Assembly (NCBI RefSeq): GCF_907164915.1
Contig: NC_061867.1
Location: forward strand, 44,736,242 to 44,800,241
Direction: 5' to 3'
DNA length: 64,000 nt
Source of the DNA: Impatiens glandulifera
Taxonomy: Eukaryota; Streptophyta; Magnoliopsida; Ericales; Balsaminaceae
Below the pieces are notes generated by a model. It was given only the letters and a program-made list of their open reading frames with translations, did not search any database and was not told where the DNA came from. This document shows positions 48,170 through 61,390 of the stretch, in pieces (position 1 is the first letter of the stretch; every line of letters begins with the position of its first letter). The position numbers were made by a program, and so were the translations under genes.

Positions 48170-48940
48170 TCAAATAACGGTAAGGAAGTCAGCAACCACT
48201 AGCCTTTTTACCTACTATGGCTTGAACCGGGTTCCGAAAAAGAACTGACCGGTCTTTTACTTTTATTATTGATAACAAAGAGGGAAAGCATCATCCCTAT
48301 CAGACTGTCGCTAAACAAAACAATGATTTTTCACATTGAAGCATGAAAGAGAGTGCCACTTGAGCAATCATAGCTACCCCTCAATGCTGACTACGAACAG
48401 TTGACAGAAAATGATTTTGCCCTACTTGAATCAATAACCTATTTTAGAAATAAGAACTCATTCTATCACTATTTTGAATAATATTTTAAAATTAGCCATA
48501 TATCCATTGAAATTCCTCCCTTGCTTCATACTCGTTGTAACCACTAGTTATAGAATTGGATGTAAGGTAGTCTTTGCTCTTTACCTACCATACACACATT
48601 GAGAGAGACGACTACTAGACAATACGAGCACTCCTACACAAGGGAACTGCCCCCAAGTAAAGACTGGTTGAAACAGAACTCAAACTACCTGCAAGTAGAA
48701 TTAAACTGACTCCGACATTGGGAAGGAAATATCCGGTATGGGGAATAGAAAGATGGGCTGGAGAAAGCAGGCTTTGAGGCAAGAAACTAGATCAGGGACT
48801 GACTCTAACTGATCGCGCCTATGAAAGACTAAAAAATGACTACTCTATTTGGGCATACTCTTTATCTGTCTTATACGAAAGAAAGGCGAAGTCAGGAAAT
48901 CAGTAGAGTAGCGGAGCTATTTTAGGGATAGATAAATATA
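48170..48940. other. Higher-GC insert, possibly mitochondrial-derived
   Basis: Inside the CACTA-like element the base composition changes sharply. Long A/T runs vanish for most of the stretch, and phrases such as GGCTTGAACCGGGTTCCG, GAAAGAAAGGCGAAGTC and CTGCCCCCAAGTAAAG have the texture of plant mitochondrial intergenic DNA. The break back to AT-rich sequence at about 48945 is abrupt. No gene is recognised in it. An alternative is a plain fragment of some other mobile element. Confidence 0.4.
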
Positions 48941-49399
48941 TCCCCTAAACTTATATATAAACATAAAATAAATCTGTAAGATTTACACAATGCAAATTTC
49001 ATCTTATGTTTAATTAAGAATTATTCAAATTAAAATAATAAAAAAAACAATTTCTTACTTCTCTAAAGTATATTTTTCCAATTGATTGAATAATAAATAA
49101 TTAATTACTCGATGAAGGGATTATCCATTTATGCAATATGATATTTTAATAAAATTAAAAAAAATAAAAATAAAATAAAAGTATTTTGATTAATAAATTT
49201 AATAATTGAATAATTATATATAAAATGTGATAGGAATGTTTTAATAAAAGTAAAAAAAATTATAAAATTTGGCCACAGGATATAATAAATGTAGCTATTG
49301 ATATATGGTTAATGTAACTATTATTATTTGTTTACCAATAGCGACAATAAAACAATACTGCTGATAAATTTCGTCGCTATTGATTATTTTTTACTAGTG

Positions 49400-50153
49400 A
49401 AAAATGAGAAAAAGTATAAATTTTGTAAATTTACTTTCACATTATATAAATTTAAAAAGATTTGTTTAATTATATTACATTAGTAAGATCTTAATTTTAT
49501 CTTTACGAACCCATCATTCCTTTTTAAAATAATATTTTTTATAATAAAACATATTTTCAATTTTAAATCACTACTATTATTATGTTTCTAATCAATCAAA
49601 TCTCTATAAGTGTCTTATATTAGTATATTTAGATATTATTTTTCATTTTACTCTAAAAAAATAATTTTATTTACTATTAAAATTATAGATACTTCTAAAA
49701 TCAATCTTAAGATAATGAAATATATTTTGTTTCACATCTGTAAATCCTTTCAAAATAAATCATTTTAATTTTATTTTTTAAATAATTATTCTTTATGAAA
49801 AAAAACTTTAGATAGTTGAACTGTTCTTCAAATGTACTAAGAACTTGTTTGGATAGAGGGTTTTAAATAAATTGGGTGATTTAAAAAGTAATAATGAATA
49901 ATAATTTATTGAAGATGAATTATTTTTTTTGGAAAAAATACTTAAAGAATATTAATATATATAATAAAAAATTATAAAAAATTATAATTTAAAATGTAAG
50001 ATATTTTAATAATTTAGTATAAGATTGATATAATTAATGAGAGAAAGTGAATGATATTTAATTATGTTTAATTATTTAAAAAACTTCAATTGAACCATCC
50101 CTAAGCTTAATGTACATGTACAAATTATTTGATATGGTGCTAAATTTGTTAAA

Positions 50154-50209
<56 letters not shown>

Positions 50210-52020
50210 TTTAATTAAATACTTCAAAACATAAAAAAGAGAAATGAATTTTATTAGGTAAATGAATTTTCTTCCAAATTAAGAAACTACAAAATCAAAC
50301 AAAGTCTGATTTCATAATATTCACTTTTGTCTATCTGTAGTGAGAATCAATTCTTTGAGCAATTTGAATAATATTCTCTGACGTGCTTAAATTGCATAAG
50401 CAGTTTATTTTCAAACCAAACAGTACTCATAAAATTATCATGTTTTTAGGAAGAAAAAATATATATGTTTTTATGTCTTTTTGTATTCTTGGTTCATATT
50501 ACTTGAGAAGAATTTATAATTTAATAATTAATTAATTAATTAGGAGTGGTTTGATTCAGTTTATTTAGTAGGGTGATAAGGAAATGAATTTGGGAGAGGG
50601 AATAAAGATGAGGATAAAGAGAAAAAAATTGTTATTTTTTTGACGAATCATATTAAGTAACGTCATTTTCTCTCCCAAATTCTCTTCCCAACCATCTCGT
50701 TTATTTAGTCCAAATTAGACATCTTATTTTAGTATTTAAATATTACTTTCTTCTTATATAATTATATTAGTGTTTAAATATATATTTCTTTTTTTAAAAT
50801 TAAAATTATATTTTTGAAAGAAACTATATATTATGATAACATACTTTATAAATTACTAAGATAAAAAAGTTTATAGGAAGAAAATCACCTAATTATACAA
50901 ATAATCCCATAAGCCAACTAGACATTATTAATATTATGTGTAATATGTTTAATCTTTCAACTTTCTTTTAATCTTCAATTTGTTTGCCAAAATCATTTAA
51001 ATAAGATTAGTTTATCTTATTCATCCAAATTATTGTAGAGTTTTCTCTCGCATAATATTTTTGATTAAAACTCCAAATACAAATCAGATTTACGAGCTCT
51101 ACGATGTCGCAAGGCACTCCTGCTGTGGAGTTAATTATTTAGCCCCGCCGCTTTCACAATGAAAACATCGACCGATCAAAATGTACGATTTCATTATCTA
51201 CGTTATTTCAATAATCAAATAGGGGTATGTAGCAAGAAAAAAAAACTAATTAACATACATGAACCCTCCTTTTTCTATTATTATCTCTATATTAAGTAAT
51301 TCATCAAGCTAGCTAATAACCATAAATCCATTACATCTATAAGCTAAGTATCAAAAGCTTGTTTGACATGAGTTTACTTAAATTTAATTCAAACAATCCT
51401 ATTTTCATATTATTTAACAAGTTTTACATAAATTATCCATTCATTAATTAAACTACATTTTTCTAAGACAAATAAAATCATTTCATTAATCTATACTTTA
51501 ACAAAAAAATAAATACAAAATTTATGTCAAAATTCAATAAAAAAAAAGTTTAATACAAAGTAGAACTTGAGTTGTAATAAGTTATTAATATAAATAAATT
51601 GTCAACAAATAATAAAAGTTAAAAAAATTCTTTCAACAACGTGCACTTAACTTTTTAAATAAATTTGTCAAAAGTCAATACTAATCCCTTCTTTTAACTT
51701 TTATAACATTTTCATCCAATACAAAATTTCTCAATTTAAAATAAAAATAAAAATTATTTTATTCAAATAACCACTTTTTACATAAAACTAAATATTTTCT
51801 TTAAATAATAAAAATAACCCAAACATCAAACAACTTCATTTGAAAAGATGTGTTTAATTAAAATTCAAAATTATTATCTATATCTAAATAAATATATCAA
51901 AAAATTATATTTACAATATTGTCAAAACCTAACATTTTAACTAAAGATCAAAACTTTTAAAAAATATTTCCAACACCCCCAAAATTATTATTATTTTCTC
52001 TCTCTAACCAACCATTCCTT
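49400..52020. other. AT-rich intergenic DNA between CACTA-like element and GT14 gene
   Basis: Contains an (AT)23 microsatellite at 50161-50206. The segment at about 49850-50105 starts CTTGTTTGGATAG and may be a degenerate MITE. A less AT-rich scrap lies at about 51085-51200 and shows no recognisable coding. No supported gene. Confidence 0.45.
50161..50206. repeat. (AT)23 microsatellite
   Basis: Uninterrupted AT dinucleotide tract of 46 bp. Confidence 0.95.
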
Positions 52021-52095
52021 TACATATAAACCTAAGAACAGTCAAATATTATAACTATTTTTAATCTTTCCCTCTCTCTCTAGTCTCTCTCCACA
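52021..52095 (+). promoter_or_regulatory. GT14 core promoter and leader
   Basis: A TATA box TATAAA at 52025-52030 sits about 70 bp before the ATG. It is followed by a CT-rich leader (TCCCTCTCTCTCTAG, about 52069-52084), which predicts a 5' UTR of about 35-45 nt. This supports 52096 as the start codon. Confidence 0.55.
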
Positions 52096-55000
52096 ATGAA
52101 AGGCGAAAAACAACGCCAGCTAATGGCAAATCCTCCTCCTAGGTTAATCAACCTTAAACTATACCTACAAACCATAATTCTATATTTCTTCTTATTTGGA
52201 TCTGGTATATCAATCGGTATTTCATTAACTTTCTACATCAAACAATTCCCATTTCTTTTTTTTCTTCCCAAACAATTCATCTTTAACCAAAACCTTCTCT
52301 CTCCTCCTCCTCACCAACCGCCGCCGCCACCACCGCCGCCGACCACCACCACCATCGTCCTTTGCAACAATGAAGAAACCAAAAAAGTTAAATACCCAAA
52401 TCAATCTCTTCTCGCAAAGTCTCTATTATCACCTCCTACATTACAAATCCACCAAGAAAAGGATATTCATACAAGAAAAGGGTTAAGGGATTATTTAGAA
52501 ATGGAAAATACAATGCATGATATGGAAGACAATGAGTTGTTATGGAGGGCTTCTATGGTTCCGAAAATTCGGAAGTTTCCTTTCCAGAATGTTCCAAAGG
52601 TTGCGTTTATGTTTCTAACCAAAGGTTCTATGCCGTTGGCGCCTCTTTGGGAAAGATTTTTTCGAGGAAATCAAGGGTTGTATTCCATTTATGTTCATTC
52701 TTTGCCTTCTTTCAATGGAAATGTATCCGAGGTTTCTGTTTTTCAAGGAAGGAGAATACCAAGCAAGGTTAGTTTTTTTTTTTGTTTTTTTATTTTTTAC
52801 TTTCTAATCTATTTTCTAGATTTTATATAATATTTAGACAATCTTATAGCAAACCCACAAAATAATTTGAGTATAAATGTTGAATTTTTCTGTCCAAACG
52901 TTTTTTTTAATTATTATGAATCATAATAGTTGAATGAATTGTCCTTACAATTAGATTAATTAGTTAGAGTAATAATGACATTCATTAATATATAATTTAT
53001 CCTTTCAAAAATAATAATTAATGGCATTTATAATTCCACATTTATTAAGGATTATTGGAATTCAAAATTTATTTAGTAATTTATTGTTTTATTTTATTAA
53101 ATTTTTATTTTATTAAAAGCTAAAATTCTTGACTTTTTTATTTTAATTTATTCACTATTTAACAACTTAAATTATTATAATATATTAAGATCATAGATAG
53201 ATTGATTTTTATTTTATTTTTTTAATTATTTAATTTCTTAAAATTTAATCACTATTTAACAACTTAAATTATGAACACCATCTTGTTGTTTACATAGTTT
53301 CATTTGTTTTGATTAATGATTTCTAATTTATTGTTTTTGAAGTGATTTTTTGAATTTTCCTACACTATGCATATGAAAGGTCAAATTTTTGTGGGTATTT
53401 GTTGTCTTACTATATCTTGATCAAATTTGATTTGACATTTGTTTATGTTTAATGTAAGTTTTATTTTTTTCTTTAGGAAAGCACATCATAATCACATTTT
53501 AAAACAAAAATTCTCATTAGTTTAACAAATTTAATGCCAATATACTTTATGCTATGCCCATAATTATATCATTAGAGATAGAATAAACAAGAAGTCCAAA
53601 ACTCTCAAACACAATATAGCAATGAGCCTCATAAAAATCATGACATCATACCATAAACATTTAGCACCTAACATAGTGCATCTCAATATCATACCTTTTA
53701 CAAACTATATATTCGAATATATATGTATATTAAGAATCATTCATTAATCTCAATAATATTTTTTATTTAGTTGAAATGCAAATAACTAGTTTGCAAGAAA
53801 AAATGTGATATTCATTCTATAATATTCTTAATATTTAAAAATATTATGAAAAGTAGAATAATAATATTTTGTATTTAGTTAATAATTTATGAAAAAAAGT
53901 GATTGATATATATAAGTACTAGTGATTAACTTATAAATTGTTCTATTGTTAGTTTAAATTTCATCCTTATCTAAATGTTCATTTTCTTACAAAGACATTG
54001 AAAAATATTGATAAGTCGTTCTAATTATTTTTTTGAAAAGATAATTGATCGAATTTATCTAGATGTACATATTTTCTTTTTGTTTATCGTACTAACCCTT
54101 TTTTCTTTATAGAGAAAAGATTATGATTGAAAAAATAATTATTGTGCAAATTATTTTAGTTTAAAACCTTTTTCAATTTTTTAAAATATCATGACATTCT
54201 TAAAAAGAATATTCATTGATGAAAATGGGAAGGAAGGAATAATCAATTGTTTCATTTTCTTGCAATAGTCATTCCCAATTTTATTCCTCCTCTTTTCAAT
54301 CTGCCTTTCTCAATCTCCTCCTCTTTTACTTCATTACTTTTTTTTCACCAACTTCTAAAGAAAAGTATTTGTAATATTATTATATATATCTTTAAAATGA
54401 GTATCTATTCTAAGAAGAAAATTAACACGGATCTTTTATATATATATATTTATGTTTTGAAAAGTGAATCTTTTATTTAATTGTGGAAAAATGTTATATT
54501 TTCATGCGAAAAACAAACCATTTATGTTATAATTTGTCACAAGTACCTTAAACAAACTTAGTTTGTAGATTATTGAGAATTCAAAATGAATTTGAAAAGT
54601 TATTTAAGTAATATGATAAGCAAAATATATTGGTAGACTATCAAATAATAAAAATTATTATGCGATAATCAAATATTATAAATAAAAATTGCAGGAGGCG
54701 GAGTGGGGGAAGGCTAATATGATTGAGGCGGAGCGTCGCCTCCTAGCCAATGCATTGCTCGACTTTAGGAACGAGCGTTTTGTCCTCTTATCGGAATCAT
54801 GCATACCTCTCCATAATTTCACATCCATTTACAACTACCTCATTAATACCAACCAAACCTTTGTGGAATCCTATGACCAACCTGGGCCAGTTGGACGTGG
54901 TAGGTACAACAAGAAGATGAGTTCGACGATCAAACTTGATCAATGGAAAAAAGGATCCCAATGGTTTAGCTTAAACCGAAACTTAGCCATCGAGGTGGTT

Positions 55001-55333
55001 TCTGATCAGAAGTATTTCCCGATCTTCCAAAAGTATTGTCACCCTCCATGTTACTCGGATGAGCATTACTTGCCAACTTTCGTGGGTATAAAGTTCTCAA
55101 AGAAGAACTACAATCGAACATTGACTTGGGTAGATTGGGCTAGAGGTGGACCTCATCCGACTAGGTTTTATAGGACGGAGGTTACGCCAGATTTGTTGGT
55201 AGGGATGAGGAATGGTGGGGTTTGTGAGTACAATGGGAAAACCACTAGAATGTGTTATTTGTTTGGTAGGAAGTTCTTGCCTAATACCTTGGAAAGACTA
55301 CTTAAGTTTGCTCCCAAGGCAATGCAATTCTAG
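52096..55333 (+). CDS. GT14 glycosyltransferase, Core-2/I-branching (DUF266) type
   Basis: Two exons, 52096-52767 and 54695-55333, with a GT..AG intron of 1927 bp in phase 0, give 436 aa. Order: short cytosolic N-terminus; a signal-anchor helix at about residues 24-48 ([21 protein letters not shown]); a Pro-rich stem ([17 protein letters not shown], about 71-88); and a lumenal catalytic domain starting near [22 protein letters not shown]. It includes [25 protein letters not shown] across the splice, [42 protein letters not shown] and the C-terminal [10 protein letters not shown]. These are landmarks of the plant Branch-domain family, and the length fits its Golgi type II proteins. Some plant GT14 members add glucuronic acid to arabinogalactan; this DUF266 branch has no settled substrate, so none is assigned. 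The second Met, at residue 10, is an alternative start. The frames at 52542-52772 and the extension past 52767 are shadows or intron read-through. Confidence 0.93.
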
Positions 55334-56289
55334 TGTTAATGATTTTTCAATGGTTTTTAATACTTTTTTTTGACCATTTTTACATGCTATATAAATAGTT
55401 TATATATTTCCTATCCATTCTTGTTCAATTAATCATGTGATGTAAAATTGGAATGATTATTTTTTTTTTTAAAAAAAATCTCTCATTTTGAAATTTACAT
55501 TATTTTTTGTTTAGAAGGTGTTTGTTTGATATATTGACTTTATATGCATGGGAAAATGAGTGCATCTTGGATTGGAAATTAGTGACACTTATCATTTAAT
55601 CAGGGATGTTATTATTTAACTATTGAATTGTATTTTGGTGAAGTTGATATCACATTGTGTGGATTTGTATATATGGACTAAAATCTGAAAAATAAACAAA
55701 CATAGATAAGGTGACTTGCCATAACATGTGAATATTTTGATATCGATTTATATTTGTTTTGGACATAAAGTTAATCGGTTGAACCTTTCAAATCGAACAT
55801 AATTGTTCAAAATTGAACCAACCGAATTGAATGGATGTCAGTTTTTTATATTGTTTTCGGTTGGTCAGATTTGGTTGATCAAACAACTAAAATAATAGAT
55901 AGACTAGTTACTATTAAAATTTAAATTACAAATATGCACAAACACACACATATATATATCTTTCTGTAATTAAATAATTTTAGTTTTTTTAATATACATT
56001 TAATAAAATAAAAATCGTTTAATTACAACGACAAAACAAAAATAATATGAAAAAAATGTTAAAACAAGCGAGAAAAATTAAAAAATATATATATACAATT
56101 AATTAATTGACTCGAAAAGTTTAAAAAAAAAAGCAATAATGTCTCCACATGAATTCACATATTTTTCGGATCTAATTTCCGACATCGTCATGATAATGAT
56201 ATTGTTAATAATCCTTAACATACTACTTTAATTGTTAAATGTTATCCGATTTCTTTCAATCAGATTGTCCACCAGAAAATTATAAGTAC
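55334..56289. other. 3' flank of GT14 and AT-rich DNA
   Basis: The first few hundred bases should hold the GT14 3' UTR. At about 55765-55890 there are AACCGAATT / TCGGTTGGTC motifs like the subterminal repeats of the hAT-like elements at 34.9-36.6 kb, and similar motifs recur near 57800-57850. They may be the ends of one decayed element, but no terminal repeats or target duplication were fixed. Confidence 0.35.
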
Positions 56290-57085
56290 AAATATTCATT
56301 TTATAAGTCTCGTTTTTTAGCTGCCCCGATCCAAGCCTCCTAATAGCCACCAACGGTCTTCAACATTATGCATTAGATACCTGTCAAATTCCACTAGAGA
56401 CTCCATATACTTGTAACATCGTGACAATATAAAATCTGATGGGAAACCGTCTTCACCTCTTTATAACACATATGTCAATGATTCACAATATTATTTCCAT
56501 TTCGCATATATTTATCATCAGTGAGAATTTTGTCATGAATAACACTTCACCTCTTTGTAACACATATGACAATGATTCATCAGCTAAAACTTTGTAATGA
56601 ATAGCACTCCAACTAAACACTGAGATCTTTGTAGATATCTTACTCCCATAATTTTTCGTAATAAAGATCAATCGGGTTGAAAATGTGTAACAATGTCTCA
56701 CATAGAAGTTATTTAGATCACGACACCACATAGAATCTCAAGAAGACGAGTTTAATCTTTATTTTTAACAATGAACAAGTTCTCATCTATATTCAATCTT
56801 CTTCTATATCTAATACGGTAAGCAAAACCACTATACCGAATATGAAATATATCTTTTACCGATGCATCTTTACAAATTGAAATAGAAGCAAACTTGAGAA
56901 AATAATCACAAAAAATTTAACACCACACCAAGTGTTGTCCCATAAATTAATCAAATGTCCTTCACCCACAATGGAAATCAAATACTTTTCATAAACCTTC
57001 CACATGGCATAGATACCATCCCAAATATTACATCACACGGGTTTATAAGATTTTTTTTGGTGAACCAACCAAATATATTATGATT
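56290..57085 (-). mobile_element. LINE 3' region relic (RT tail and zf-RVT)
   Basis: On the minus strand one reads MWKVYEKYLISIVGEGHLIN, then LWDNTWCG, matching the plant LINE pattern VG.G..I.FW.D.W.G. Next come FYVRHCYTF, SKISTKISVFSWSAIHYKVL (family W.K..P.K...F.W.A..GK..T), and in shifted frames CNICYKEV...HQILYCHD. Several frame changes and stops separate these blocks. No poly(A) tail or target duplication was found. Confidence 0.65.
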
Positions 57086-59310
57086 ATACTTATATTTAAT
57101 CAATTTAGTCAAAGTACTCTTTGGATTCGGATGCAAATTTACTATACACCATTTGAATTATAACACAACTTCATAGTTTATATTTTCTTTAGCTTGGAGT
57201 TGGCACTCCTAAAGTAGTTCCTTAAGTGAGAGCTTGTGAGCATCGCAGTGCAATATGCTTGCTTAACTTTCTTCATTATCGTTGCATCACAAATTCGCAC
57301 AAGTTCGCACGATTTTTTATTGAAAACCACAATATCGTGAATTCACAAAGCCCACGCTCTTTTCTTAATTCAACCTTATCATAACTCACTAAATGAGGAA
57401 TCAGGCAATCCCCATTATAATTTATACACAATTCTTCGTATTTACAGCCACACACTTTGGGAGGATAAACAAATACATGATATAAGTTGACAATGAAGCA
57501 ATAACGCTTTTCATAAAGAATAAACGACTACACCCTTATAAATCATCTTATTATTTTCCAAATGAAAATTTTTCTTTTCATCTTATTGATGATCGGATCT
57601 CAAGAAACTTTAGAATTAGTCTTAGCACCTAGGAACCTCTTCATAGATAAATTCTTAAATATTTAATAGTATAATGTCTTTTTTTTCTTAGAATAAATTA
57701 TAATTTTATACTAAATATATTTATATGCATTTTTTATTGTTAATACTGATATTTTTAAATAAATTTTAGATATACTATATTATTTAATGATAATTTTTAA
57801 CAAACGAATAAAACCGATCTTCTAACCTACCAAACCGATAGTTGAGATTTTTGTGCGCATCAAAATCGTGTCTCCAATCTTGTTGGTATATCTTTGAATC
57901 ATGAGTCAGTCATCTTCTAAAGTCACATCATCTCCATTTTTTTTAGAAGATATATAAAACATAAACGAATTGAGGTCGAAGAGAGAAAGAAGAATATAAT
58001 GAGAAAAAATCAATTAAAAGGCAAACTTTAGTTTTTAGAGTTCTCATTATGTTTTCTATGTGATCAACCAAGATAAAAAAATGCATAAAAATGTTGGTAA
58101 AGAGATTCTTTGTTGATCAAGTATTTGGTTATATTTACAAAATTATCATAGTACTATGTATTTGAGACGATATTTATTCCAATAAAAATATACTAATTGG
58201 TTAGATTTGAGTTGAGGTGACTCGCATATTGAATTTTAGATAAGGAGGTCTTAATAATTCAATTAGATCTCAAAGGCAATACTCAATCATGCTTGACTTC
58301 GAATGCGTGAAATTTTAAATTTGTGAACAAATCTAAGTCGGTTTCTCAGGTTTTGGGCCATAGTATGAATTCCAATGATCATTTTTTAAATGTATGATTT
58401 CTTCAAAATAGAATAAGATATTCAAAATTTAGAATCTAATTTAGTCTTGCTACCTAAATCATATTTCATCCTAGTATTTGCCTCAAATGAGTTCATTAAA
58501 TATAAATAAATGACTATTAAAATGATCAAAATAAATGTATCCTAAGTTCCTAACACATGAATTTATTTATTTTGTTTTCAAGGGTCTTCACATTTTTAAA
58601 GGAATAAAAAATATTGGGCCTGAGTAGTTTAGAATTTAGATTGAGTTAAAGCATTTGGGCCTGATTAACAAAGTGTATGATTAAATACTACTTTTACACG
58701 ATTCTGAAAATAGATTGGGGTGAGTTTAATTAAAATGGATCAGCCAGATTCAGGGCCCAAATTTAGGCCTTGATATTTTATTAATTTTTAACAGATTTCT
58801 TTTTAGTTTAATCATTTTTTAGATTCGGGTCAAAGAAAGTTCAGGCCCAACCCACATACGAAAAAATCTAGTTAATAAAAAACAAACCATTTGTGAATTT
58901 AAGGTTTTGTTTGACTTGGGTTTATAAATGAATAATAAAAACATGTCAAAGCCTAAAATAAAAAAATAGGATTTTCCTATTTTTATTGTTTTGATTTGAT
59001 TCAACTATAATTTGATTTTCCGATGAAATTGAAATTCAACTATGTTAGCTTTATTTAATTAATAGTAACTAATTCGTATTCTATTATACAAAAGAGAACA
59101 AATTATTTATTTATATTAATTACCTACCATAAGTGCAATATTAAAATATTTTGTAAATAAATTTGTTAATTTGGAGAGTTACAAAGTGTTTACAAATTTA
59201 TTTAAAACCGACTTCAATAACTTGGTTATTCATTTTTGTGAGCAAATAAACTGTTATATTTAAGGACCTCTCATTACCAAAACCAAGGTAACAACTTCAA
59301 CTCCAATATC
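57086..59310. other. Intergenic DNA, no supported gene
   Basis: Mixed composition. GGGCCTGA/GGCCCAA words recur at about 58615-58850. The minus-strand frame at 58819-59004 has no family signature. Confidence 0.4.
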
Positions 59311-61390
59311 TTTTAAGGGTGTGTTTGATGAGAGAATTGAAATTGGAATTGGCATTGGAATTCTATTTTCAATTCCATGAGAATTGGCATTGAATTACAA
59401 TTCAAATCTTATGTTTGGAAAAATTATAGAATTGTAATTCAATTCCAATTCTATGTTTGTGAAAATGATAGAATTGTAATTCAATTCTAATTCCTGTGTT
59501 TGTAAAATAAAATATCGGTTCAAAATGTCAACTTCTTAAATATGTTTTCACGTTTTTGGTACGTTTAATACATTTTTGATATGTTTAACACGTTTAATAC
59601 GTTTTTGGCACGTTTAAACACGTATTTTGACATATTTAACACGTTTTCACACTTAAAACACATTTTCACACGTTTAACATGTTTTTCACGTTTTTGATAT
59701 GTTTAACACGTTTTGACATTTTTAATATGTTTAACATGTTTTTCACACAGTTTGACAAGTTTAACACATTTTTCATGTTTTCGGCACGTTTAATATGTTT
59801 AACACGTTTTTCACACGTTTAACATATTTTTCACGTTTTTGGCACGTTAAACACGTTTTTGGCATGTTTAACACGTTTTTCACGTTTTAGTACGTTTAAC
59901 ACGTTTTTCATATTGTTGGCATATTTGACACGTTTTTCACATTTTTGGCACATTTGACACGTTTTTGACATTTTTAATACGTTTAACATGTTTTTCACAC
60001 GTTTTGATAAGACTAACACGTTTTTCACATTTTTGGCACTTTAACACATTTTTGATATGTTTAACACGTTTAACATGTTTTTCACATGTTTGACACATTT
60101 AACATATTTTTAGCACATTTTACACATTTTTAGCATGTTTAAAACGTTTTTAACATGTTTAACACATTTTTGGTACGTTTAACACGTTTTTGGTACAATT
60201 AACACATTTTAACAAGTTTAACACATTTTTGGCATGTTTAACATATTTATCACGTTTTTGGCATGTTTAACACATTTTTGGCATATTTAACACGTTTTAA
60301 ACATGTCACATGTGTGCTAAACGGGCCAAAACGTATTAAACATGTCAAAATGTGGTTAATGTGCCAAAATTTATCAAATGTGTTAAACGTGTCAAAAATG
60401 TGTTAAACATACCAAAACGTGTTAAACGTGTCAAAAATGTGAAAAACGTGTTAAACGTGTCAAAAACATGTTTAACATGCCCAAAACATGATAAATGTGT
60501 TTAATGTGTTAAAAACATGTTAAACGTGTCAAAAACGTAAAAACGTGTTAAACATATCAAAAATGTGTTAAACGTGCCAAATAAGTGGAAAACTTGTTAA
60601 ACATGCCAAAATGTGAAAAACGTGTTAAACATGTTAAAAACGTGTTAAACGTATCAAAATGTGTTAAATGTGTTAAAAGTGTGTCAAAGTTGTCAAAAAC
60701 GTAAAAAACATTTGAAACGTATCAACAACGTGTTAAACATGTTTAATGTGTTAAAAACGTTTTAAACGTGTTAAAACACATGAAAATGTGTTAAATGTGC
60801 CAAATATGTGAAACACTTGTTAAACATGCCAAAACGTGAAAAACGTGTTAAACGTGTCAAAAAGGTGGTAAACGTGTCCAAACGTAAAAAAAATGTATTA
60901 AACGTGTTAAACGTGCCACAAACATGATAAATGTGTTTAATGTGTTAAAAATGTGTTACATATGTCAAAAATGTGAAAACGTGTTAAACGTGCCAAAAAA
61001 TGTGAAAATTTGTTAAACGTGCCAAAACGTGCAAAATGTCCCAAAATGTGAAAAACATGTTAAACGTGAAAATCGTGTTAAACATGTCAAGAACGAGAAA
61101 AATGTGTTAAATGTGTAAAAAACGTGTTAAACGTGTCAAAAATGTGTTAAACGTGCCAAAAACATAAAAACATGTTAAACGTGTGAAAAATGTGTTAAAC
61201 ATGTCAAAAACGTGTTAATTTGGAATTACAATTCCGACCTAAAAAGATTGGAATTGAGAACTATCAAATTACACTATATTGAATTCCATTGGAATTTTAA
61301 TTTCAATTCCAATTCTTAATATTAAAGTGTTTAACAAATATAAGAATTGGAATTGGACCCTCCAATTTCAATTCCAATGTTAATTCCAGT
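59311..61390. repeat. Foldback-type element with giant inverted ACGT array
   Basis: The left arm (about 59538-60308) is a degenerate tandem of short words such as TTTAACACGTTTTT, GGCACGTTT and TTTTTCACG. The right arm (about 60309-61218) is the same vocabulary in reverse complement (AAAAACGTGTTAAACGTG, AAACGTGCCAAA). The switch is near 60300-60315. The arms are flanked by GGAATTGGAATTGG / AATTCCAATTC-rich margins (59321-59510 and 61216-61390), themselves roughly inverted and similar to common GTGTTTGATGAGAG-type MITE ends. Nearly every unit is centred on ACGT/ACGTG. The minus-strand ORF at 59831-60028 is only translated repeat. No coding capacity. Confidence 0.85.

Larger units (their letters stand above)
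46816..49399. mobile_element. CACTA-like element with long inverted repeats
   Basis: The right end, read on the minus strand from 49399, begins CACTAGTAAAAAATAATC. The left end begins CATAAGTAAAAAACGAATC at 46816. Both continue through TAGCGACGAAATTTATCAG and TTGTCGCTATTGGTAAACAA. Homology in inverted orientation runs about 345 bp (46816-47160 against 49058-49399). A CACTA start and GCGAC motifs point to the CACTA superfamily, although such long terminal repeats are unusual for it. The 3-bp flanks (TAT and AAA) do not match. The interior has no transposase; it carries a minisatellite and an organelle-like segment. Confidence 0.75.

Noticed and set aside
52542..52830. Extra frame over GT14 exon 1 and read-through into its intron
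   Set aside because: The GRRIPSK/EAEWGK junction and the GT..AG intron explain the coding sequence; residues after 52767 are intron.
59831..60028. 65-codon ORF rich in Lys/Val/Asn
   Set aside because: It is a translation of the ACGT array; composition and internal periodicity come from the repeat.
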